Origin: an uncultured Lachnospiraceae bacterium
Lineage (GTDB): Bacteria > Bacillota > Clostridia > Lachnospirales > Lachnospiraceae
Direction: 5' to 3'
Length of the DNA: 35,103 nucleotides
Assembly (NCBI GenBank): GCA_902796045.1
Contig: CADBNQ010000082.1
Span: 1 to 35,103, forward strand
In this document: one piece after another, positions 1 through 8,496 of the stretch
Numbering within the stretch: the stretch's first letter is position 1
Layout of the letters: the number at the start of each line of letters is the position of its first letter
The notes under the pieces: generated by a model
The model's input: the letters and a program-made list of their open reading frames with translations, nothing else
Told to the model about the DNA's origin: nothing
The model's database searches: none
Translations under genes and position numbers: made by a program

Positions 1-85
1 GGAGAAGGTGGGATTCGAACCCACGGTACCTTTCGGTATCACTAGTTTTCAAGACTAGCTCCTTAAACCACTCGGACACCTCTCC
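1..85 (-). tRNA. tRNA-Ser (anticodon UGA), 3' end clipped by the window edge
   Basis: The minus strand folds as a class II tRNA. A 7-bp acceptor stem (GGAGAGG with CTTCTCC, one G-U) encloses a D arm, an anticodon stem CTAGT/ACTAG with loop CTTGAAA (anticodon TGA), a long variable arm with stem TACC-GAAA-GGTA, and a T arm GTGGG-TTCGAAT-CCCAC. The large variable arm and UGA anticodon identify a serine tRNA reading UCA-type codons. The discriminator base and any encoded CCA lie beyond position 1 and cannot be seen. A separate promoter sits just upstream at 119-147, so it need not depend on readthrough from greA. Confidence 0.96.
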
Positions 86-118
86 ATTCCTATGACCGTC
101 ACATGTTGCGACTCGATT

Positions 119-147
119 ATGATAACATTTTCAGGTTTTCTTGTCAA
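119..147 (-). promoter_or_regulatory. Sigma-A-type promoter of tRNA-Ser
   Basis: On the minus strand a perfect -35 TTGACA (142-147) is followed after 17 bases by TATCAT (119-124). The predicted start is near 112, about 27 bases before the tRNA 5' end. No convincing hairpin terminator separates greA (stop at 178) from this promoter, so operon readthrough may also reach the tRNA. Confidence 0.8.
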
Positions 148-177
148 CTCTTTTTTTCCGGTCCTTCTGTGCCCTGA

Positions 178-678
178 TTAAAACCTGTTGATCGGCACAT
201 CTTCCAGAAAGGGCTCTATTTTTCTGATCTCAACCTCATAGCCATAATCGGGATTTACCTGGACATGGACCCGGTCTCCGATCCGGCGTCCCATCAGGGC
301 CTTTCCCAGTGGTGATTCGATACTGACCCTGTTCTTCATGGGGTCTGCCAGAACTGTTGTGACAACAGAAAAAACATCTTCCTCCTGGTCCTCTTCAAAA
401 TAAAGGGTCACTGTCTTGTTCAGTCCGACCTGGTCTGTTTCTGACTTATCTTCTATGACTCTGGCATTCCTGATCATTTTTTCAAGATAGCGGATCCTGC
501 TTTCATTCCTGTTTTTTTCTTTCTTTGCTGCATGATATTCAAAATTCTCACTGAGATCTCCATGGGCACGGGCAGTCTTGACGTGTTCAAGAAGTTCCTT
601 TCTGAGCACCACTTTCCGATATTCGATCTCTTCTTCCATCTTTTTTATATCAGCTTCTGTAAGAGCGTGCTTTAACAT
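178..678 (-). CDS. greA: Transcription elongation factor GreA/GreB family
   Basis: GreA rescues backtracked RNA polymerase by inserting a coiled coil into the secondary channel and stimulating transcript cleavage. The 166-residue product has the family's usual length. Residues 1-75 form the helical coiled-coil hairpin, with the acidic tip motif GDLSENFEY (about 40-48) holding the conserved Asp and Glu. The C-terminal half (about 85-160) is the FKBP-like domain, with the typical segment SPLGKALMGRRIGD. The ATG at 678 is preceded by AGGAAGG at a 7-base spacing. It is the last protein gene of the transport operon, 15 bases after potD. Its presence there probably reflects operon drift rather than a transport role. 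Confidence 0.95.
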   Translation of the reverse strand: MLKHALTEADIKKMEEEIEYRKVVLRKELLEHVKTARAHGDLSENFEYHAAKKEKNRNESRIRYLEKMIRNARVIEDKSETDQVGLNKTVTLYFEEDQEEDVFSVVTTVLADPMKNRVSIESPLGKALMGRRIGDRVHVQVNPDYGYEVEIRKIEPFLEDVPINRF

Positions 679-693
679 CCTGTTGCCTTCCTC

Positions 694-1797
694 TCATTTC
701 GCTTTCAGTTCTTTCCACAGTCTTGTGTAATATCTGTCTGTCTCTGTTCCCAGGTATTCGTATACCTCACATTGGCTGAGGATCTCTTCCGGAGGAAATA
801 TTGTCTCATCACTCCTGGTTTCCTCATCGAGGTCTTCATAGACTGCTTTATTGGGAGTCCCGTAATATATATAATCAAAGTTCATTTCTGCTGTCTCTTT
901 GCGATTCATAAAATCAATAAACTGCTCGGCTTCTTTTTTATGCCTGCAGCAATCCGGAACGGCCCAGCAGTCAAACCAGACGTTCGAGCCTTCCTTTGGA
1001 ACGACATAGCTCAGGTCCTCATTAGCATCCATGGCTTCAGTGGCATCCCCGGAGTAAGTGACAGCCATAGCGGCGTCCCCCGCGATCATGGCATCCCTGA
1101 TCTCATCTACCAGATATGCCTCCACCAGAGGTTTCTGGTCCATCAGGAGCTTCTGGGCTTCTTTCAATTCCCTTTTATTCCGTGTATTGACAGAGCAGCC
1201 TTTCCATTTTAAGGGCACCAGAAAAGCATCCCTCATGCTGTTTTGCATGATGATCTGATTTTTATAACGAGGATTCCAGAGAATCTCCCAGCTGTCTACC
1301 TGATCAGTGACCATCTTATTATTGTAGAGTATCCCCAGGGTTCCCCAGAGATAAGGGACAGCATATTTGTTTTCCGGATCAAAGGCCCGGCATAGCTCCA
1401 GATAGCGCGGATCGATATTCCCATAGCTGGTCATCCGGGACTGATCCAGAGGCAGAAGATGCCCCTCCAGCATCATTTTCTGAATCATATAGTCTGAGCT
1501 GCAGATCAGGTCATAGTCAATCACACCGGAAGAATACTTGGTATACATATCTTCCGGAGTCAGATATTCCTCATATCTGACATGAATCCCTGTTTCTTTT
1601 TCAAACATTTCTATCGTTTCCCGGTCGATGTAATCACCATAATTGAAAACGATAAGATCCTGCCTTCCATCCGCTTCACCGTCCCTGCCGTGACATCCGG
1701 ACAGGAAAATAATCCCTGAACACACTGCAAGGATTATTAAGGGAAGGATCATATTCACTTTTCCGGTCTGTCTTGCAGCCACACTTGTCTGTCTCAT
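694..1797 (-). CDS. potD: Polyamine ABC transporter substrate-binding lipoprotein (PotD-like)
   Basis: This is the extracytoplasmic receptor for spermidine/putrescine that delivers substrate to PotBC. The 367-residue product begins with a basic and hydrophobic signal segment ending in the lipobox LSGC at about residue 35, so the mature protein should be lipid-anchored. The body matches the PotD/PotF family, with FNYGDYIDRETIEMFEKETG early and motifs such as YAVPYLWGTLGILYN and AMAVTYSGDA. The start ATG overlaps the potC stop in a TGATG junction, which implies translational coupling. It is the last gene of potABCD. Family membership is clear, but the exact polyamine preference cannot be read from the sequence. 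Confidence 0.93.
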   Translation of the reverse strand: MRQTSVAARQTGKVNMILPLIILAVCSGIIFLSGCHGRDGEADGRQDLIVFNYGDYIDRETIEMFEKETGIHVRYEEYLTPEDMYTKYSSGVIDYDLICSSDYMIQKMMLEGHLLPLDQSRMTSYGNIDPRYLELCRAFDPENKYAVPYLWGTLGILYNNKMVTDQVDSWEILWNPRYKNQIIMQNSMRDAFLVPLKWKGCSVNTRNKRELKEAQKLLMDQKPLVEAYLVDEIRDAMIAGDAAMAVTYSGDATEAMDANEDLSYVVPKEGSNVWFDCWAVPDCCRHKKEAEQFIDFMNRKETAEMNFDYIYYGTPNKAVYEDLDEETRSDETIFPPEEILSQCEVYEYLGTETDRYYTRLWKELKAK

Positions 1798-2588
1798 CAG
1801 TTATCCTCTCTCTTTGATGTGTTGATCTCCGAGAAGCGGTACACCATGCCCAGAATCAAAAGGATTGAGATCAAAAATAAGGTTGACAGGGCGTACATCT
1901 GCGGATTAATTCCTCTTCTCAGCTGCTGGTACAGCATGGTTGAGATGGTATTGATGCCGGGTCCTTTTGTAAAATAAGTCACCACAAAATCATCCATGGA
2001 CACTGTAAAAGCAAAAAGGAAACCGGCGATGATCCCGGGAAAGATCTCAGGGAGAACCACCTTGAAGAAAGCGTAGGTCTGGGAGGCTCCCAGGTCCAGG
2101 GCCGCTTCATATACACCTTTGCTGGCATCTCTTAGTCTGGGCATCACGTTGATGATCACATAGGGAACCCCCAGTGTCACATGGGCAATCAGCATGGACC
2201 CAAAACCCAGAGTAAGAAAATGGGCGAAAAGCAGCATGATCGCCACTCCTGTGACAATATCCGCATTCAACATGGGGATATTTGTAATGTTGATCAGTAC
2301 AGCCCTGAGTTTTTTTCCCATGACCGACATGCCCACACAGGCCAGGGTCCCCAGGACAACAGCGATCAGGGCGGCCGAAACAGTCAGGAGCAATGATGTT
2401 CTCAGAGCTTCAAGCACCTCCTGGTTGTGGACCAGGTCCGCATACCAGTGCAGAGTAAAGCCTCCCCAGATATTTCTGGCCTTTGAATTATTGAAAGAGC
2501 AGATGATCAGAATAGCCAGGGGGGCATAGAGGATCAGAAGGATCAGGACAATATATAACCTGCCGGACAGCTTTTTGATATTTACCAT
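1797..2588 (-). CDS. potC: Polyamine ABC transporter permease PotC
   Basis: Inner-membrane permease subunit of the spermidine/putrescine importer. The 263-residue product has about six hydrophobic segments. The binding-protein-dependent permease (EAA) loop appears as YEAALDLGASQTYAFFKVV followed by LPEIFPGI (about 160-190), which docks on PotA. Length and the N-terminal pattern YAPLAILIICSFN are typical of PotC. The ATG at 2588 has an AGGAGG about ten bases upstream, lies inside the end of potB (7-base overlap), and the gene ends in the TGATG junction with potD. Confidence 0.94.
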   Translation of the reverse strand: MVNIKKLSGRLYIVLILLILYAPLAILIICSFNNSKARNIWGGFTLHWYADLVHNQEVLEALRTSLLLTVSAALIAVVLGTLACVGMSVMGKKLRAVLINITNIPMLNADIVTGVAIMLLFAHFLTLGFGSMLIAHVTLGVPYVIINVMPRLRDASKGVYEAALDLGASQTYAFFKVVLPEIFPGIIAGFLFAFTVSMDDFVVTYFTKGPGINTISTMLYQQLRRGINPQMYALSTLFLISILLILGMVYRFSEINTSKREDN

Positions 2589-3403
2589 GATACCATATCC
2601 TCCTCGCCGGACCCGGTCTTGTTCATAATTGCCATGCTGGCAAAGATAAAGAGCATAAGCACGATGGACAAACCTGATCCGAGGTTCCAGTTGCTGGACA
2701 GGTTGAACTCCTGGTCGATCACATTGCCGTACAGCAGGATCTTGGAACCGCCCAGGATATCAGCAACAACAAACTCTGAGATGCTGGGGATAAAGACCAT
2801 GATGATTCCACTGATCACTCCGGGTACAGAAAGAGGCAGGATGATCCTGGTCAGTATCGTCAGTCCATCGGCTCCCAGATCTCCTGCAGCTTCTATGACA
2901 TCCTGGTCAATCTTTCTGATGGCATTGTATATGGGCAGGATCATAAAGGGGAGATAATCATAGACCATCCCGATCATGATCGCTGTCCTGGAATACATGA
3001 GATGAACCGGGGCAAGACCCAGAAACTCAAGCAGGGCATTAAGAATGCCTGTATTTGACAGGATCATCTGCAGAGCCAGTATACGAAGCAGGAAATTGAT
3101 CCACATGGGTATAATGAAGATCATGATCAGGATGTCCGTGTTTTTCCCTTTCCTCCGGCCCAGAATCAGGGCAAGAGGGTAGGCAAGAAGCAGGCAGAAC
3201 AAAGTACTGCCGAAAGCGATCACAACGGAATTGATAAAAGCACGATAATGAATCGGGTCAGCAAAGGCCGCCAGATTGTCCCAGGTAAAGCTTCCGTCTC
3301 CATTGGTCATCCCATAGTAGATCACCATAAGAAGGGGCAGGAGGATAAAACCTGCAGACCAGATGATATAGGGGCCTGACCACAATCTGCGATTATCAGT
3401 CAT
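2582..3403 (-). CDS. potB: Polyamine ABC transporter permease PotB
   Basis: Second membrane subunit of the polyamine importer, pairing with PotC. The product is 273 residues with six predicted membrane spans. The EAA-type loop VIEAAGDLGADGLTILTRII followed by LPLSVPGV lies at about 170-200. I chose the ATG at 3403 rather than the TTG one codon earlier because ATG directly after a GGTGA ribosome site is more likely. It overlaps the end of potA by 8 bases and the start of potC by 7 bases, so the four pot genes form a tightly coupled unit. Confidence 0.93.
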   Translation of the reverse strand: MTDNRRLWSGPYIIWSAGFILLPLLMVIYYGMTNGDGSFTWDNLAAFADPIHYRAFINSVVIAFGSTLFCLLLAYPLALILGRRKGKNTDILIMIFIIPMWINFLLRILALQMILSNTGILNALLEFLGLAPVHLMYSRTAIMIGMVYDYLPFMILPIYNAIRKIDQDVIEAAGDLGADGLTILTRIILPLSVPGVISGIIMVFIPSISEFVVADILGGSKILLYGNVIDQEFNLSSNWNLGSGLSIVLMLFIFASMAIMNKTGSGEEDMVSW

Positions 3404-4493
3404 CAAAAGTCACCGCTTTCTCATCTTCAGATTCCGGTTTATTCATGATCTGAATATTAAAAGGAATCACCGAAATACTCACTTTAGTTCCCACCGGATA
3501 GCAGAAGGTGCTGTGCACCAGCCATTCGTAACCGGCAGCCATGACATCCATCTCATAATGGACACCCTTAAAGATCACAGAGGTGACCTCGCCATCAAGG
3601 TTTCCCACGCCGGGTTCCTTCAGTACAACATCTTCAGGCCTGATCACCACATCAACGGGCCGGTTCCTTCCAAATCCTGTGTCAACACAGTCGAAGCGGA
3701 CGCCCAGGATCTCTACCAGCCGGTCCTCGATCATAATCCCGTCCAGAATATTGCTGTCACCGATAAAGTCAGCGACGAAGGCATTCTCCGGTTCGTTATA
3801 GATATCCTCAGGGCTGCCCATCTGCTGGATATATCCCTGGTTCATGACAACCACGGTATCGGACATGGTCAGCGCCTCTTCCTGGTCATGTGTGACATAG
3901 ACGAAAGTGATCCCCAGCTCTTCCTTCAGTCTCATCAGCTCATACTGCATATCCTGGCGGAGCTTCAGATCAAGGGCACCCAGGGGCTCATCCAGCAAGA
4001 GGACCCGGGGCTCATTCACGATGGCCCGGGCAATGGCAATACGCTGCTGCTGGCCCCCGCTTAATGAAGATGGCTTTCTTTTCTCATAGCCTTCCAGGTT
4101 AACCAGCTTCAGGGCATAAGAAATCTTGTCCCGGATATAATTCCGGGACTTTCCACGTATCTTTAAGCCAAAGGAGATGTTCTCCTCCACATTCATATGC
4201 TGAAACAGTGCGTATTTCTGGAAAACAGTATTCAGGTTTCTCTGATTGGCAGGGACATTTGTGATATCCCTGCCATCAAAAATCACCTGCCCCGTATCCG
4301 GCATCTCAAATCCGCCGATAATGCGGAGGGTCGTTGTCTTTCCGCAGCCTGACGGACCCAGAAGGGTCAGAAATTCGTTTTCTCTGATATCCAGCTCCAG
4401 CTCATCCAGTACCAATGTGTTTCCAAAAGATTTGGAGATATTGTGTAAGCGGATCAAACTATCTTTCATATCTACCTGTCTTGTATCAATCAA
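3396..4493 (-). CDS. potA: Polyamine ABC transporter ATP-binding protein PotA
   Basis: ATPase that powers polyamine import through PotBC. In the 365-residue reading, Walker A GPSGCGKT is at 46-53, the Q-loop follows, the signature LSGGQQQR is at 144-151, Walker B LLLDEP at 165-170 and the switch histidine is in VTHDQ. The last 110 residues form the regulatory TOBE domain typical of the PotA/MalK group. The start is ambiguous. A TTG at 4493 overlaps the cinA stop in a TTGA junction, while an ATG eight codons later (4469, MKDSLIRLHN) has only a weak AGGT upstream. The catalytic part is unaffected. Confidence 0.95.
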   Translation of the reverse strand: MIDTRQVDMKDSLIRLHNISKSFGNTLVLDELELDIRENEFLTLLGPSGCGKTTTLRIIGGFEMPDTGQVIFDGRDITNVPANQRNLNTVFQKYALFQHMNVEENISFGLKIRGKSRNYIRDKISYALKLVNLEGYEKRKPSSLSGGQQQRIAIARAIVNEPRVLLLDEPLGALDLKLRQDMQYELMRLKEELGITFVYVTHDQEEALTMSDTVVVMNQGYIQQMGSPEDIYNEPENAFVADFIGDSNILDGIMIEDRLVEILGVRFDCVDTGFGRNRPVDVVIRPEDVVLKEPGVGNLDGEVTSVIFKGVHYEMDVMAAGYEWLVHSTFCYPVGTKVSISVIPFNIQIMNKPESEDEKAVTFDD

Positions 4494-5287
4494 TCAGTAT
4501 CTTCTTTTACCCAGGCAATCTTATTCTTAAGAATCTCTGCAATCCTGGTTACCACCGGTTTGATGGCAACAAGTGCCTGTTCCCGGTCGGCACCGGAAGC
4601 TGTCACCCTGATCAGAACGCCATCCTCCTTGGCATATGTGGCAACAGTCGGATTGGCGCTGTCGAGCAGATCACCGAGCTGGTCTGCTACAGGTCCTTCG
4701 CCAATCTCTCCCAGGGGCATCTCATCCGGTCCCTTGATCTTGATATTGATAGACACAAAGACCTGGTTGGACAGCTTGTTGATAAAAAGGCTGCAGCATT
4801 CCGCAAAAACTGCCTTCATCTCTTTGGGCGGTCCGGGAAGCATGATGATTGCTTTTTCGCCCTGGGCCATGATCAGTCCCGGTGCCAGTCCCACCGGATT
4901 GGTGATCACGATGGAGTCCTCGGGAACCATGGCCTGCTTCTTCTGACTGTCGGCCATCTCATAGATCCCGTACGATTCCAGCTTCTCCTTGACATGATCG
5001 TACTGACGCTGATCAAAGACCAGTTTCTTCCCGAAGAAGGATGCAGCCGCTTCCTTGGTCAGATCATCCTTGGTGGGTCCAAGACCTCCTGTCATAATGA
5101 TCATATCAGAACGCTTCAGGGCTACTTCCAGAACCTCCTTGACACGGTCTTTGTTATCCCCCACTACCGTATGGTAGAAAAGATCAATCCCTCTGCGGGC
5201 CATCTCTTTGGAGATATACTGTGCGTTGGTATTGACGATATTGCCAAGCAGCAGCTCCGTACCTACACAAATAATCTCAGCAACCAT
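4490..5287 (-). CDS. cinA: CinA-family protein, N-terminal (MoCF-like) domain only
   Basis: The 265 residues match the N-terminal domain of CinA (COG1058 type), which resembles molybdopterin-binding enzymes and in full-length CinA acts as an ADP-ribose pyrophosphatase. Recognisable motifs are ICVGTELLLGNIVNTN at the start, MTGGLGPTKDDLTKEAAA (about 81-98) and LPGPPKEMKAVF (about 148-159). The C-terminal nicotinamide-nucleotide amidase domain of the usual protein of about 410 residues is missing; the ORF stops cleanly and is followed at once by potA. The ATG at 5287 has a strong GAGGAGGG seven bases upstream. Why it precedes a polyamine transporter is unknown. Confidence 0.88.
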   Translation of the reverse strand: MVAEIICVGTELLLGNIVNTNAQYISKEMARRGIDLFYHTVVGDNKDRVKEVLEVALKRSDMIIMTGGLGPTKDDLTKEAAASFFGKKLVFDQRQYDHVKEKLESYGIYEMADSQKKQAMVPEDSIVITNPVGLAPGLIMAQGEKAIIMLPGPPKEMKAVFAECCSLFINKLSNQVFVSINIKIKGPDEMPLGEIGEGPVADQLGDLLDSANPTVATYAKEDGVLIRVTASGADREQALVAIKPVVTRIAEILKNKIAWVKEDTD

Positions 5288-5309
5288 TATTTATCCCTCC
5301 TCGTTTATG

Positions 5310-6182
5310 TCAACGTCTTTCACTGATCACCTGGTTGATGATATCCAGAAGCGCAGCATTCTCCTTCGTCACTGCAGCTCCGTAATTCTGTCCTGCAAAG
5401 CGGTCGCCCAGTATCCGGGTATTTTTGTCTGCATATCCCTTAAGAATGCTGACATCTACGGACATGACGTCTATATTACCATCCTTCAGAGCTTTAAAAA
5501 GCTGTTCATAGCTTTCATATTCACAGAATATGGGGTTGATGGTGATGTTGTTCATCGTGTTGATATAGTTGATAAAGTCTTCTCTTGTTGTGGCATTGCG
5601 GGGAACCCCGATATATTTGCCGTCCAGGTCCGCTATGGAGCGGATATCTCCGGAACCGACAGAATTCGGGTCATCTCCGGAGCTCCTTACCATCAGTCCT
5701 ATATAATCGGTATAATAGCTTTCCGAGATGGCGAACCTCTCAGCTCTCTCCCTCGTAATGGTATAGGTGGCGATCATACAGTCAATCTCACCATTTGCCA
5801 GTTTTTCTTCACGGTCTGCCACTGTCACGCCGGTAAAGGATACCAGCTTCCTGTCTCTGGCTTCATCTGCTGTAACGCCAAAAATCTTTGCAGCCGTCTC
5901 ATAGGCGATGTCCACCTCGATCCCCGACCAGCTGTCATTCTCCGCATCATAATAAGACAGGTCAGGAACGTCCATCTTACACCCTGCAATAAGAAAACCC
6001 CGGTCTTTGATCTGATCAATGATCCTGGCATCCGTGCCTGCGCTGTTCCCACCGTCAGAAGCTTCTGACGAATCAGTCTGAGCAGCAGAGCTGCTTCCAT
6101 CGGATGCAGCCGGAGAAGAGCAGCCGGCACACAGGGCAAGGACCAGGCTAAACAAGAGAATCTTCTGGATCTTTCTATACAT
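5310..6182 (-). CDS. Amino-acid-type extracellular solute-binding lipoprotein
   Basis: This is a family 3 periplasmic-binding-protein-like protein, of the kind that binds polar amino acids outside the membrane. A short basic N-terminus, a hydrophobic stretch and the lipobox LCAGC are followed by a Ser/Ala/Asp-rich linker, then the two-lobed domain with FLIAGCKMDVPDLSYYD, a GIEVDIAYETAAKIFG segment and EIDCMIATYTITRERAE. I chose the ATG at 6182 because GGAGG lies seven bases upstream; the longer reading from 6200 lacks such a site. No amino-acid permease or ATPase gene is adjacent. Its immediate partner is a secondary symporter, which its start overlaps by 8 bases. Substrate unknown. Confidence 0.87.
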   Translation of the reverse strand: MYRKIQKILLFSLVLALCAGCSSPAASDGSSSAAQTDSSEASDGGNSAGTDARIIDQIKDRGFLIAGCKMDVPDLSYYDAENDSWSGIEVDIAYETAAKIFGVTADEARDRKLVSFTGVTVADREEKLANGEIDCMIATYTITRERAERFAISESYYTDYIGLMVRSSGDDPNSVGSGDIRSIADLDGKYIGVPRNATTREDFINYINTMNNITINPIFCEYESYEQLFKALKDGNIDVMSVDVSILKGYADKNTRILGDRFAGQNYGAAVTKENAALLDIINQVISERR

Positions 6183-7473
6183 ACTCTGCCTCCGTATCAC
6201 TATAGAATACCTCTCTGTCCAGGTCTCCGTTCTGATGAGCTACAACGGTTGTGCAGACGGCGTCTCCGGTAATGTTGACAGCTGTCCTCAGCATGTCAAG
6301 GATACGGTCTACACCCATGATCAGGGAAATGGCCTCAACAGGAAGACCTACTGCTGCAAATACCATGGAAAGGGTAACCAGTCCGACAGACGGGATACCG
6401 GCCGTTCCGATAGAAGCCAGGGTCGCTGTGGCAATAACTGTCAGATAACCGCCCAGACCCAGTTTCATCCCATAAGCCTGCGCGGCAAATACAACGGCCA
6501 CACCCTGCATGATGGAGGTACCGTCCATGTTGATGGTGGCCCCCAGAGGGATAGTAAAGGAAGAGATCCTGCGGGAAACGCCGATCTTCTCCTCCAGAGT
6601 ATCGATATTGATCGGGATGGTTGCGTTGGAGGTAGATGTGGAGAAGGCAAAGGCCATAACCGGGAAGAACCTCTTGATAAATCTGACCGGGTTGAGCCTT
6701 GTGAAGACAACCAGCATCACCATGTATACAATGAAACACTGGATAGCCAGTCCCACAACTACGCTGAGCATATATTTCAGTAATGGGATGAATCCGTCAA
6801 AGCCGAGATTGGAGAAGGTCCTGGTGATCATACAGAAGACGCCCAGGGGGGCAAACTGCATGACAAGATTGGTCATCTCCATCATCAGATCATTGCACTG
6901 GACCATGAAGTTGGAAATCATCTCCGCTTTCTCACCCATCTTAGCCAGAAGAATACCGACAAGCAGGGCAAAAAGGATGATCTGAAGCATAGTTCCATTA
7001 GCCAGAGCACCGATGGGGTTCTCCGGGATGATATTCAGAATGGTATCCACTGCAGAGGTGCTCTCTGCTGCAACAGCCTCTCCTTTCTGAATGGAAGCCA
7101 TATTGAGTCCGATGCCGGGCCGGATCAGAGTGGCAACACTGATAGCCACTGTGACAGCCAGGGCAGTTGTACACAGGTAGAAAAGAATCGTCTTTCCACC
7201 GACCTTACCAAGAGATTTCGTGTCGCCGATGGCAGATGCACCGCACACCAGAGAGCAGAAAACCAGCGGTACGACCAGCATCTTCATCAGACGGATAAAG
7301 CCATTTCCTATCACATAGAAGATACCATCAATAAACACCGTATCTCTGATATAACCGTGGGGAATAAACAGATTAAATATAACACCGAGTATCAGACCGG
7401 CGATGAGGCCGATAAAAATCCGGGAAGTCAGTCCCAGCTTCTTTTTCTCTTTTTTAGCGCCAGTATCTTCCAT
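6175..7473 (-). CDS. Dicarboxylate/amino acid:cation symporter (DAACS, GltP/GltT/DctA family)
   Basis: Secondary transporter that imports an acidic amino acid or C4-dicarboxylate together with Na+ or H+. The 432-residue product has the family's eight membrane spans and two re-entrant loops. The serine-rich hairpin motif STSTSNATIPI (about 280) and the substrate/cation-binding motif NMDGTS (about 316) are both present. The early segment GLILGVIFNLFIPHGYI is typical. AAGGAGA lies eight bases before the ATG at 7473, and only 3 bases separate it from the upstream reductase gene. Glutamate/aspartate is the likeliest substrate class, but dicarboxylates cannot be excluded. Confidence 0.93.
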   Translation of the reverse strand: MEDTGAKKEKKKLGLTSRIFIGLIAGLILGVIFNLFIPHGYIRDTVFIDGIFYVIGNGFIRLMKMLVVPLVFCSLVCGASAIGDTKSLGKVGGKTILFYLCTTALAVTVAISVATLIRPGIGLNMASIQKGEAVAAESTSAVDTILNIIPENPIGALANGTMLQIILFALLVGILLAKMGEKAEMISNFMVQCNDLMMEMTNLVMQFAPLGVFCMITRTFSNLGFDGFIPLLKYMLSVVVGLAIQCFIVYMVMLVVFTRLNPVRFIKRFFPVMAFAFSTSTSNATIPINIDTLEEKIGVSRRISSFTIPLGATINMDGTSIMQGVAVVFAAQAYGMKLGLGGYLTVIATATLASIGTAGIPSVGLVTLSMVFAAVGLPVEAISLIMGVDRILDMLRTAVNITGDAVCTTVVAHQNGDLDREVFYSDTEAEYV

Positions 7474-7476
7474 AAA

Positions 7477-8331
7477 TCAGCTCTCCTTCTTGTTAATATA
7501 GACCTTCACATAGTTTCTCAGTTCTTCTTTCCAGTCAGGCATTTCAAAAACACCTGTCATCTTCATCATCAGGTTCTCAAGCAGGGTGGTGGTGGTCAGT
7601 CCTTCCTTTTCCGCAAAGGTTCCGCTTACCAGGGAAATATCATTTCCCGTCAGATACAGAATCATCCTGGCATATTCGTAGCGTGTGCAGGCACCTTCGC
7701 AGGAAGCATGATAAATACCGTATTCCTTCTTGTCCAGCATAAGCTCAATAAAACGCGCGATCAGGTCTGAGCTGGTCGGAGTGCTGATCTTGTCAAAAGC
7801 TGCGGTAAAGGGTTCCTTGGCTGCCGCTTTCTCCAGCACATAGGAAATATAATCATCTCCCCCGCCGTACACCCAGGAGCTTCGGATGATCAGGTGCCTG
7901 GGATTAAGCTCTCTGACAAAATTCTCCCCGGCAAGCTTTGACTTTCCGTAAACAGTGACCGGTGTAGGAACATCAAACTCTGTCTTGGGAATAGCATGTT
8001 CGCCGCTGAACACGTCATCACAGGACAGATGGATGATCTTGGCATTGTCCTGTCTGGATGCCGTCGCAAGATTCCTGGCTCCTAAGGCATTCACCCGGAA
8101 AGCCTCAACAGGATTCTCTTCGCAGCTGTACACATCAGACACACTTGCGCAGTTGATGACTATATTGGGTTTGTAGATATTCATGTGCTGCTGTACAGAC
8201 TCCAGATCAGTGACATCTACATCCCGGCCTGTTGCGATGATCCGGTAATCAACATTCTTCTTCAGCCGCCTCATGATGGATGTTCCGATCTTTCCCGGAG
8301 CCCCCGTGATCCAAATAGAATTCCTTCTCAT
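7477..8331 (-). CDS. RmlD-like NAD(P)-dependent sugar-nucleotide reductase (SDR superfamily)
   Basis: The 284-residue protein belongs to the extended short-chain dehydrogenase group close to dTDP-4-dehydrorhamnose reductase. The nucleotide-binding motif TGAPGKIG is at residues 9-16, the RmlD-like stretch HLSCDDVFSG at about 101-110, and the catalytic Tyr128 and Lys132 in VYGKSKLAGE. No rmlA, rmlB or rmlC gene is near, so assignment as rfbD/rmlD is not safe, and other oxidoreductases share this fold. It is the first gene of a transport operon, with an extended -10 promoter upstream and AAGGAG before the ATG. Confidence 0.8.
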   Translation of the reverse strand: MRRNSIWITGAPGKIGTSIMRRLKKNVDYRIIATGRDVDVTDLESVQQHMNIYKPNIVINCASVSDVYSCEENPVEAFRVNALGARNLATASRQDNAKIIHLSCDDVFSGEHAIPKTEFDVPTPVTVYGKSKLAGENFVRELNPRHLIIRSSWVYGGGDDYISYVLEKAAAKEPFTAAFDKISTPTSSDLIARFIELMLDKKEYGIYHASCEGACTRYEYARMILYLTGNDISLVSGTFAEKEGLTTTTLLENLMMKMTGVFEMPDWKEELRNYVKVYINKKES

Positions 8332-8364
8332 ACTACATCTCCTTCTTTCCCTTTTTTGCTTTTC

Positions 8365-8393
8365 ATCATACCATAAAGATTGATTTTATGCAA
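8365..8393 (-). promoter_or_regulatory. Promoter of the reductase-symporter-cinA-pot-greA operon
   Basis: On the minus strand TTGCAT (8388-8393), 17 bases, then TATGAT (8365-8370) preceded by TGG, which makes an extended -10. The predicted start near 8357 gives a 25-base leader ending in an AAGGAG site and the ATG at 8331. No other convincing promoter was seen between here and the tRNA promoter. Confidence 0.6.
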
Positions 8394-8401
8394 TAAAGCA
8401 G

Positions 8402-8439
8402 AGGCCGGGACACGAATGCATAGGCTTATGTCCCGGCCT
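8402..8439 (-). terminator. Rho-independent-like terminator after ftsZ
   Basis: An 11-bp perfect stem (8402-8412 with 8429-8439, core GGCCGGGACA/TGTCCCGGCC) with a 16-base loop lies 58 bases past the ftsZ stop. The minus-strand bases after it (CTGCTTTATT) are only moderately T-rich, so termination strength is uncertain. It separates the dcw cluster from the transport operon. Confidence 0.6.
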
Positions 8440-8496
8440 GAATGTCTTTATTCTTTTGTCCTTCCGGATCAGGCAATCCCTGCCGCCCGGCCGGTC

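Noticed and set aside
4415..5326. Plus-strand open frame of about 300 codons opposite cinA and the start of potA
   Set aside because: The minus-strand genes carry clear motifs and ribosome sites; the plus-strand frame has no ribosome site and an unnatural composition.
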